Shown in pieces: positions 6,703 to 11,584 of a stretch of 11,584 bases of DNA. Made by a program: the position numbers and the translations under genes. Under the pieces are notes generated by a model that saw only the letters and a program-made list of their open reading frames with translations, was not told where the DNA came from and searched no databases. The stretch's first letter is position 1. Each line of letters begins with the position of its first letter. Source of the DNA: an uncultured Eubacterium sp. (GTDB taxonomy: Bacteria > Bacillota > Clostridia > Lachnospirales > Lachnospiraceae); the NCBI GenBank assembly GCA_910584875.1, contig CAJUDA010000033.1:17962-29545 (forward strand), given 5' to 3'.

Positions 6703-7321
6703 ATTTGCGTTTCTGTATATATCCTCTTTTCACAGCAAATACAAGCAGCAGACTCTCCACAGCAAGCAGCGTCTCTGACAGCCTTTCCACAAAATAGTAC
6801 CCATTGAAGGCATAAATCCCAATAAAGGAAAGATATCTCACGGCCTCTTCCAGCTTTAATGCCTCTGCCGCCACAACAAGAATAACAGCACAGAGAGTCA
6901 TGGCAAAATTTCCGATCCCCTGATAGTATAAAAAGCAGATCACAAAACAGACCAATTCAATCCCACCCAGAATAAACAGGCTGAGAGAATCTCCTTCATT
7001 ATGAATAGAGATATAAACAAGGTTATCCACTGCCGCCATAAGCATCATGGCATACCCAAGTATCAGCGCCATATCACCATTGGCTGTCTGTGCCATACGG
7101 TGAACACTATATGCCCAGAATAAAGAAGCGGCAAAAGCAAACGGCGTCACCAGCACATAAATCATAACAACCAGCATCGATACATTCTGCAGCTCCCAGT
7201 CCCGGATCACCAGAAGTATCGCCTGTACAAGTGCATAGGAACCGGCAAACAGTGTCACCAGGGTAAGTACACGGAGAACTGTCTGCCAGATCCTTCCCTC
7301 GATCGTATATAAATGATTCAT
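6701..7321 (-). CDS. polytopic membrane protein of unknown function
   Basis: The protein has 206 residues from the ATG at 7321, with GGGGG about eight bases upstream. Hydrophobic segments lie at about 15-38, 47-71, 83-105, 113-133, 137-155, 161-176 and 183-198, so six or seven membrane passes are likely. It ends in a basic VKRGYIQKRK tail, presumably cytoplasmic. No signal peptide, catalytic motif or transporter signature is visible. It may be one of the poorly characterised Firmicutes integral membrane families. A good promoter lies upstream (7355-7383). The HD hydrolase gene follows 67 bases on in the same direction, separated by a strong hairpin, so partial co-transcription is likely. Confidence 0.72.
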   Translation of the reverse strand: MNHLYTIEGRIWQTVLRVLTLVTLFAGSYALVQAILLVIRDWELQNVSMLVVMIYVLVTPFAFAASLFWAYSVHRMAQTANGDMALILGYAMMLMAAVDNLVYISIHNEGDSLSLFILGGIELVCFVICFLYYQGIGNFAMTLCAVILVVAAEALKLEEAVRYLSFIGIYAFNGYYFVERLSETLLAVESLLLVFAVKRGYIQKRK

Positions 7322-7354
7322 CCTTCATCCCCCTTTTCTATATCCAGTAAATTT

Positions 7355-7383
7355 ATTTTACCATAATTTATTTTGATTGGAAA
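7355..7383 (-). promoter_or_regulatory. promoter of the membrane-protein/HD operon
   Basis: Minus-strand -35 TTTCCA (7378-7383), 17-base spacer, and -10 TAAAAT (7355-7360) with a TGG extension immediately upstream. The start point would fall near 7348, about 25 bases before the ATG. The -35 overlaps that of the oppositely facing promoter at 7373-7401. Confidence 0.6.
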
Positions 7384-7401
7384 TAGAAAAGCGTATATAT
7401 T
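7373..7401 (+). promoter_or_regulatory. probable promoter of the CotF/ferritin-like gene
   Basis: TTGATT (7373-7378), 17-base spacer, TATATT (7396-7401). The leader would be about 45 bases and carries a run of ten A before the AAGGAG. Both boxes deviate from consensus, so a sporulation-type sigma factor acting elsewhere in this leader cannot be excluded. Confidence 0.45.
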
Positions 7402-7450
7402 TGGGAATTTCCGGCAATACTGAAAAAAAAAAGAAAAGGAGAATCCAATT

Positions 7451-7909
7451 ATGCAATTAACTGAAGCAGAATCAACCGTAATCAAAGACTTACAGACACA
7501 GGAAAAAACCTGCGTGGAAAAATACCGTTTTTATGAGGCATCCGCCAACGACAAGCAGCTCAAAAACCTGTTCCACCGTCTCGGTGATGAGGAACAGGAA
7601 CATTTTGATTCCCTCAGCGAAGTATTAAAAGGAAATGTACCCAACGTGGCATCTGCACAGACCGGCATGGAGGGATATAATCCGACGGTAACGTATTCGG
7701 CAGGAGACAATTCGGAAGAAAAGAAACATGACCAGTTCCTGTGTACCGACTGCATCGCCACAGAAAAACTTGTTTCTTCCACCTATAACAATGATCTCTT
7801 CCGCTTTGCAGCGACGAACGTAAGAAAACTGCTGAACCACATCCAGACAGAAGAACAGAATCATGCAGAGATGATCTATAAATACAAGACAGCCAATGGA
7901 ATGGCATAA
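7451..7909 (+). CDS. CotF-like ferritin-fold spore coat family protein
   Basis: The protein has 152 residues; AAGGAG at 7435-7440 sits well before the ATG. The pattern is a four-helix ferritin-like bundle made of two similar halves. Helix 1 has E18 and E23, helix 2 has E48-x2-H51 (DEEQEHF), helix 3 has E105 (CIATEKLVSS), and helix 4 has E135-x2-H138 (TEEQNHAEM). The two ExxH motifs plus the extra glutamates could hold a di-iron centre. The FLCTDCIATEK stretch (96-106) and the length match Firmicutes coat F domain proteins, which in Bacillus are structural coat components and elsewhere are also seen as general ferritin-like proteins. There is no signal peptide. It shares a divergent promoter region with the membrane protein operon. 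Whether it acts in the spore coat or in oxidative stress cannot be settled here. Confidence 0.82.
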   Translation: MQLTEAESTVIKDLQTQEKTCVEKYRFYEASANDKQLKNLFHRLGDEEQEHFDSLSEVLKGNVPNVASAQTGMEGYNPTVTYSAGDNSEEKKHDQFLCTDCIATEKLVSSTYNNDLFRFAATNVRKLLNHIQTEEQNHAEMIYKYKTANGMA

Positions 7910-7944
7910 TCCTGTCATATTTTTCACTTTGCATGCATAAAATA

Positions 7945-7990
7945 GTAGTAATGCGCGGGCAATGTATTTTGCCCGCCCATGCATTACTAC
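7945..7990. terminator. long hairpin after the CotF-like gene
   Basis: GTAGTAATGC (7945-7954) pairs with GCATTACTAC (7981-7990), and GCGGGCAA (7955-7962) with TTGCCCGC (7969-7976). The loop is six bases and a four-base bulge (7977-7980) interrupts one side, for 18 pairs in total. No T-run follows on either strand, so it may terminate weakly, protect the 3' end of the mRNA, or regulate the next gene, whose ribosome binding site is only ten bases downstream. Confidence 0.55.
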
Positions 7991-8015
7991 ACTATTCTGC
8001 AAGGAGTTGATCATT

Positions 8016-9026
8016 ATGAAACCTTACATAAAACCAAAACTTATCTTTCTTTTTTTCACCGGTGCTATTATCATCCTTGCTGCTTTTGAGCATGATACAG
8101 CATTTCCCACCTCTCTGACGCCGGTTACAGGGAGCGTTGTATCCCAGGATCACATAGAGGACAGGCCCGGCAGAGAGATCCCTCTCCCCCCGAATGAAAC
8201 AATAGAGGCATTCGCCTACAATGCCGTAAAAAATTCCCTCTGTGCCATCAGTCATGCCCACAGCACTTACCGCCTCTACTCCCTGGGTCAAAATGGCAGC
8301 TGGAACACTCCCCAGCAATGGAATGTCTCTCCTGACGAAGAGCTTCTCCATTTTGTCTACGATCCGGACGGAAAGCTGTACGCCTGCCGTAAAACTACCC
8401 GGGGCAAAAAAAGCCGCCAGTCCCTTGTCCGCCTTCACAAAAATGGCAGAATCACCAGTATAATACTAAACGATCTGGAAAAGGTGCCAAAAACATCTTA
8501 TGATAAAAATAGAAAAGCCAACGGTATCCGGAATCCCCATGATATCACAGATATCCGGTTCAGCGGCACGGCTCTTGCTATTACCTACCGCAGCCACGCA
8601 GTAAAATTTTACAATATTGCCGAAGGACAGGCTCTCGGTCCTGACTCTGTCACGGGTGCTGCCGGGCAGAATATTTTTTATGATCTTCATTACCTCTCAC
8701 CCGGCACCAGTACAAATTCGGACATGCTGCAGCTAAATTATTATGATATCCGTACCGGCGAGACAGAATACACAGCCGATATCCCCTCGTCATCAAGGCA
8801 TACGATATGGCTTGCCAATTACCGTAACAATGTCTGTCTGCTGACCAGTAATGGTCTCTATACCGGAACCTGCACAGATAAAACCTTTACCAGGAAATTA
8901 TCTTTTATCCTTCCCTCCGGAATCCGCATCCTCTCCCTGCAGGCCGCCCGTGATGATGTCATCTATATCGCCTGGATGGATGAAGAGGACGCACCTCATC
9001 TGACCAGTTTGACTGCGCCGGTCTGA
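8016..9026 (+). CDS. exported propeller-like protein of unknown function
   Basis: The protein has 336 residues. The start at 8016 is chosen because AAGGAG at 8001-8006 lies nine bases before it; an in-frame ATG at 7962 falls inside the hairpin and has no binding site. Residues 1-25 form a signal or anchor sequence: basic MKPYIKPK, then a hydrophobic core to about residue 24, with no lipobox cysteine. The rest is hydrophilic, with repeating strand-turn units such as SLCAISHAHSTYRLYSL, HFVYDPDGKLYACRK, DIRFSGTALAITYRS, NNVCLLTSNGLYTG and DDVIYIAWMDEED. They suggest a beta-propeller sensor or ligand-binding fold outside the membrane. No catalytic motif is visible. It follows the CotF-like gene by 106 bases, and I could not find a promoter of its own. 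Its stop codon lies in the loop of a hairpin (9009-9038). Confidence 0.7.
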   Translation: MKPYIKPKLIFLFFTGAIIILAAFEHDTAFPTSLTPVTGSVVSQDHIEDRPGREIPLPPNETIEAFAYNAVKNSLCAISHAHSTYRLYSLGQNGSWNTPQQWNVSPDEELLHFVYDPDGKLYACRKTTRGKKSRQSLVRLHKNGRITSIILNDLEKVPKTSYDKNRKANGIRNPHDITDIRFSGTALAITYRSHAVKFYNIAEGQALGPDSVTGAAGQNIFYDLHYLSPGTSTNSDMLQLNYYDIRTGETEYTADIPSSSRHTIWLANYRNNVCLLTSNGLYTGTCTDKTFTRKLSFILPSGIRILSLQAARDDVIYIAWMDEEDAPHLTSLTAPV

Positions 9027-9038
9027 CCCCGCCGTCAA
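9009..9038 (+). repeat. imperfect hairpin overlapping the stop of the propeller-like gene
   Basis: TTGAC (9009-9013) pairs with GTCAA (9034-9038), then after one mismatch GCG (9015-9017) pairs with CGC (9030-9032). The stop codon TGA (9024-9026) is in the loop. The core GCGCC..TCTGA.CC.GCCGT is shared with the hairpin at 6667-6702, and the 11-mer CCGTTGAGCTA occurs beside both (6693-6703 and 9047-9057). It may act as a weak terminator before mscL. Confidence 0.45.
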
Positions 9039-9059
9039 AAGAAAACCCGTTGAGCTAGC

Positions 9060-9088
9060 TGGACTCTTTGTCTTCTATATGATATAAT
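9060..9088 (+). promoter_or_regulatory. promoter of mscL
   Basis: TGGACT (9060-9065), 17-base spacer, and a consensus TATAAT (9083-9088). Transcription would start near 9095, giving a leader of about 25 bases with AAGGAG at 9107-9112 ahead of the ATG at 9121. Confidence 0.65.
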
Positions 9089-9120
9089 AAGTTCATCACA
9101 TAGAACAAGGAGAAACACAG

Positions 9121-9567
9121 ATGAAGAAATTTTTACAGGAATTTAAAGAATTTGCACTGCGGGGAAATGTGATGGATCTGGCGATCGGTGTCATCATCGG
9201 TGCCGCCTTCCAGGCGATCATCAACTCACTGGTAAAAGATATCATATCCCCGATGATCGGATTGATCGCCAATACCGATCTGAGTGCACTGCAGTTTCAG
9301 TTGCTGGATGTTCCGATACGGTACGGATCCTTCCTCACTGCCGTCATCAATTTTATCATCATGGCGCTTGCTATCTTCCTGCTGGTCAAGGCAATGAATA
9401 TCATCGCCAGCCTGGGCAGGCGCAAAGAAAGCGGGGAACCCGAAGCCCCTACAATCAAAATATGCCCGTTCTGTATGAGTGAAATCAATATTGCAGCTGC
9501 CCGCTGCCCGCATTGTACCTCGAAACTGCAGATAGCGGAAGACACGGAAGAGACGCCGGGTGAATGA
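9121..9567 (+). CDS. mscL: large-conductance mechanosensitive channel with C-terminal zinc ribbon
   Basis: The protein has 148 residues. The N-terminal MKKFLQEFKEFALRGNVMDLAIGVIIGAAF is spread over the amphipathic N-helix and TM1 pore, the diagnostic MscL region. The periplasmic loop follows (about 44-68), then TM2 (about 69-97). MscL forms a homopentameric pore in the cytoplasmic membrane that opens under membrane tension to release solutes during hypo-osmotic shock. Instead of the usual cytoplasmic coiled helix, residues 115-132 form a zinc ribbon, CPFC-x10-CPHC (C115, C118, C129, C132), followed by an acidic tail. This fusion is also found in other Clostridia as I recall. The gene stands alone, with its own promoter and an intrinsic terminator starting inside its last codons. 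Confidence 0.95.
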   Translation: MKKFLQEFKEFALRGNVMDLAIGVIIGAAFQAIINSLVKDIISPMIGLIANTDLSALQFQLLDVPIRYGSFLTAVINFIIMALAIFLLVKAMNIIASLGRRKESGEPEAPTIKICPFCMSEINIAAARCPHCTSKLQIAEDTEETPGE

Positions 9568-9584
9568 TCCACCCGGCGCCTTTT
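9554..9584 (+). terminator. intrinsic terminator of mscL
   Basis: CGCCGGGTG (9554-9562) pairs with CACCCGGCG (9570-9578) around a seven-base loop containing the mscL stop codon, followed by CCTTTTGTT. The GC-rich nine-pair stem with a short T-run is typical. It also lies just downstream of the convergent minus-strand gene that ends at 9586 and could slow that transcript as well. Confidence 0.8.
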
Positions 9585-9585
9585 G

Positions 9586-11208
9586 TTATCTTGCCAGCAT
9601 CTTTTCTGTCGTCAGCATATCAATCTTATACTCATGAAACATCATATATGCATCTCCCAGTTCATTTACGGTCCATGCATTCACAAGCCTGCCGCCCTTA
9701 TGCAGACGCGAAACCGCTGATTCCGTCAGCAGGTTGTATCTGGCATCCAGATCGATCTCGTGCTCTATACACCAGTCCACTGTCGCTCCATCAATCTCAA
9801 CAACCCGGTTTACCTCTTCCGCACCATATACATACTGCAGCTGTCCTTCTTTTAAGATTTCCATATTCTGCAGCACGATCAGATTGGTCTGATATATACT
9901 GATAAACAGAGTGCGCCCCAGCAGGCCATAATCCCTGACAAGCTCTACAATCTCCTCAAGCTCCTTCTCTGTATACACATCCTTGAGTTCAATCACCGGA
10001 TGGACTTTGGAATTTCCCGCCATCACAGCAAGGTATTCTTCCAGAGAGGGAACCTGCAGTTCCGGGTATGAAGATATCTTCTCACCGGCAATAATTGGAT
10101 ACTCTTTGATCTCCTCCAATGTCAGCGCCTCAATCTTTACATTATAGCCGCACATCCGTGCCAGATTGTCGTCATGCATGACAACAAATTTTCCGTCCCA
10201 TGTCTTATGGACATCGCACTCCACCCCCCAGAATCCGCTTTCCACCGCCAGACGGAATGCCGGCAGGGTATTCTCCGGAGCCCTGGAACTATAGCCGCGG
10301 TGTGCGATCATTTTTTTATCCCTTACTTCCATCTCGTACACCTCAACTTTCACACTGGCAGAAGACCTTCCATCCGCCGCTTTCGCCTTCAGTGTAATGG
10401 TACCCTCACTGAGTCCGGTCACGGTCCCTGTTTTGGACACCTTCGCTACCTTCGGATTGCTGCTGCTATATTTTACTGCTTTATTGCTGGCATTGGATGG
10501 TTTTACACTTGCATCAATCTCTACCGTGCCGCCTACTGGTACCCGTACCGGCAGATCCTCTGCATCCAGGGCTACTGCCTGGCTTGGTATACGCACTGTC
10601 ACTTTACAAAGTGCTTTCTTATCCGTTCCATCCATACTGGATGCCGTGATCACTGCTGTCCCTTTCGCACGCGCTTTCACCACGCCTGACTGGCTGACAC
10701 TCACCACTTTTTTGTTGGATGATTTATATTTTACCGTTCCCTCTGTCGCATCCATCGGAGTGACCACTGCCGGCAGAGTAGTCTGGGCATTGATATCCAA
10801 TGCCAGAGATTTGGCGGGCAGGCTGACCTTCTTTACCTTGTGCCCTACCTGGATTCTGATCTTTGCCTTCCTGCGGGACCCGTCCACTGCCTTTGCCGTG
10901 ATATACGCCGTCCCGTATTTTTTACCTTTTATCACGCCTTTTTGCGTTACAGAAACTACCGATTTTTTTGATGACTTCCACTTTATCTTTTTGCGTGATA
11001 TCCCGGAAGGTTTTACCAGAAGCCGGAGTTTCTTTTTTTCTTTCCTGTTAATCAGGTATCCCTTGTCCTGCCCCTTTATCTTCAGTGATCTGGTCCTGAC
11101 AGCCGCCTTTGCCATCACCGGACCATAATATATCCGCAGTGCCGCTCCTGACAGTATCATAACGGCAGAAAACAATACAACAAATTTTTTAAAATTTTTT
11201 TCCTGCAT
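9586..11208 (-). CDS. secreted glycerophosphodiester phosphodiesterase with three Big_2 domains
   Basis: The protein has 540 residues from the ATG at 11208, which GGGAG precedes by ten bases. The in-frame ATG at 11241 lies at or before the transcription start predicted from the promoter at 11246-11274, so it is rejected. Residues about 1-35 form a signal or anchor segment (QEKNFKKF, then a hydrophobic core). Three lysine-rich Big_2 immunoglobulin-like domains follow at about 37-121, 126-205 and 208-291, each with the SSxxKVxxVxxxGxVxG pattern. Residues 298-540 are a GDPD TIM barrel: H303-R304 (IAHRGYSS), E312-N313 (APENTLPAF), E330 and D332 (GVECDVHKTWDG), H345 (VVMHDD), and a later IELKD. 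GDPD enzymes hydrolyse glycerophosphodiesters to glycerol 3-phosphate and an alcohol. The Big_2 domains suggest retention at the cell surface, with teichoic-acid or deacylated-lipid substrates possible. Confidence 0.9.
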   Translation of the reverse strand: MQEKNFKKFVVLFSAVMILSGAALRIYYGPVMAKAAVRTRSLKIKGQDKGYLINRKEKKKLRLLVKPSGISRKKIKWKSSKKSVVSVTQKGVIKGKKYGTAYITAKAVDGSRRKAKIRIQVGHKVKKVSLPAKSLALDINAQTTLPAVVTPMDATEGTVKYKSSNKKVVSVSQSGVVKARAKGTAVITASSMDGTDKKALCKVTVRIPSQAVALDAEDLPVRVPVGGTVEIDASVKPSNASNKAVKYSSSNPKVAKVSKTGTVTGLSEGTITLKAKAADGRSSASVKVEVYEMEVRDKKMIAHRGYSSRAPENTLPAFRLAVESGFWGVECDVHKTWDGKFVVMHDDNLARMCGYNVKIEALTLEEIKEYPIIAGEKISSYPELQVPSLEEYLAVMAGNSKVHPVIELKDVYTEKELEEIVELVRDYGLLGRTLFISIYQTNLIVLQNMEILKEGQLQYVYGAEEVNRVVEIDGATVDWCIEHEIDLDARYNLLTESAVSRLHKGGRLVNAWTVNELGDAYMMFHEYKIDMLTTEKMLAR

Positions 11209-11245
11209 TTTCCTAACACTCCCTGTTACAAAATAATCCATATTT

Positions 11246-11274
11246 ATTCTGCCACGTTACAGCTGGATTGTCAA
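11246..11274 (-). promoter_or_regulatory. promoter of the Big_2-GDPD gene
   Basis: On the minus strand: perfect -35 TTGACA (11269-11274), 17-base spacer, -10 CAGAAT (11246-11251). The predicted start near 11239 lies at or after the ATG at 11241 and so decides for the downstream start codon at 11208. Confidence 0.6.
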
Positions 11275-11429
11275 TAGAAAGTAAGCTCAGGGCAATGACT
11301 TACACATAAAAAGAAGTGCATGGATGGAGCATATTTTAGTATATTCAGATATAAAAAACTTATTCTCCATTGCTGAAGCAAAGAACATCATCTTTTTTTA
11401 TAAAAAAATATTAGATTTGGTCGTTAGAA
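11275..11429. other. intergenic stretch with AT palindrome
   Basis: I see no gene. A perfect 16-base palindrome, TTTTTTTATAAAAAAA, lies at 11393-11408. ATGGAG near 11325 and CTCCAT near 11365 form a loose inverted repeat. Nothing else is recognisable. Confidence 0.4.
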
Positions 11430-11460
11430 AGGGGAACCAGTCATGCCGGTTCCCCTCTTT
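11430..11460. terminator. probable bidirectional terminator
   Basis: GGGGAACC (11431-11438) pairs perfectly with GGTTCCCC (11448-11455) around a nine-base loop, and A11430-T11456 extends it. In minus-strand sense the stem is followed by TTTCTAACG, and in plus-strand sense by TCTTTGTTTT. It most likely ends the transcript of the Big_2 protein gene at the right edge. Confidence 0.65.
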
Positions 11461-11477
11461 GTTTTACTTTTTTCTTT

Positions 11478-11584
11478 TTATTTCTTAACAGTCAGTTTCA
11501 GTTTGGCACTCTTCTTTCCACATTTTACCGTGATCGTTGCCTTACCTTTTTTCTTTGCCTTTACCTTACCATATGCGTCTACTG
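11478..11584 (-). CDS. C-terminal end of a Big_2-domain protein, cut by the window edge
   Basis: Reading the minus strand from the right edge gives 34 complete codons ending in a TAA at 11478-11480. The peptide (VDAYGKVKAKKKGKATITVK, a GKKSAK turn, then LKLTVKK) is the last half of a lysine-rich bacterial Ig-like Big_2 domain: a GxVxAKKKGxATITV strand pair, then the final strand. It resembles the Big_2 domains of the neighbouring GDPD protein. The rest of the protein and so its activity lie outside the window. A hairpin terminator lies 18 bases downstream of the stop. Confidence 0.75.
   Translation of the reverse strand, partial: VDAYGKVKAKKKGKATITVKCGKKSAKLKLTVKK

Noticed and set aside
10174..10689. 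A 171-codon plus-strand open frame
   Set aside because: Also antisense to the Big_2-GDPD gene; no family features and no start signal.
10397..11128. A 243-codon plus-strand open frame
   Set aside because: It is antisense to the well-supported Big_2-GDPD gene, lacks a ribosome binding site, and its Thr/Phe-rich composition is what lysine- and valine-rich codons give when read backwards.

Overview
The window looks like chromosomal DNA of a Lachnospiraceae-type anaerobic Firmicute. This rests on AGGAG-type ribosome binding sites, lysine-rich Big_2 surface proteins, a CotF-like ferritin-fold protein and an MscL with a C-terminal zinc ribbon. It is an inference from gene content; no rRNA or tRNA is present.

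The left part (about 1-2850) is visibly AT-rich and looks like accessory, partly decaying DNA. It holds, on the minus strand, the first 94 codons of a SIR2-like protein cut by the window edge (3-284), a wrecked DUF2992/YjdF-family gene (426-840) and a wrecked metallo-beta-lactamase-fold gene (954-1607). On the plus strand follow an Rpn/YhgA-like PD-(D/E)XK nuclease gene (1941-2843) and, 20 bases on, a membrane-anchored protein-kinase-fold protein whose HRD and DFG motifs are degenerate (2864-3865). The two plus-strand genes are probably co-transcribed.

The middle (3881-7321) is a minus-strand block with more usual composition. In transcription order it has a polytopic membrane protein (6701-7321), an HD-domain hydrolase of the (p)ppGpp-hydrolase-like family with a Cys-rich N-terminus (5894-6634), a small acidic protein overlapping it by 20 bases (5422-5913), and, after a 146-base gap, a secreted FN3 plus propeller-like protein (3881-5275). 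The last gene converges on the kinase-like gene with only 15 bases between the stop codons.

From 7355 rightward, two back-to-back promoters with overlapping -35 boxes drive the membrane protein gene leftward and a CotF/ferritin-like gene (7451-7909) rightward. Then come an exported propeller-like protein (8016-9026) and mscL (9121-9567) with its own promoter and terminator. A minus-strand gene for a secreted three-Big_2 glycerophosphodiester phosphodiesterase (9586-11208) has a clear promoter that fixes its start. The right edge carries the last 34 codons of another Big_2 protein (11478-11584), with a hairpin terminator downstream.

I see no CRISPR array, insertion sequence, integrase or RNA gene. 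The candidates for something less ordinary are the nuclease/pseudokinase pair, the HD-hydrolase/unknown overlapping pair, and the decaying SIR2-containing left flank.
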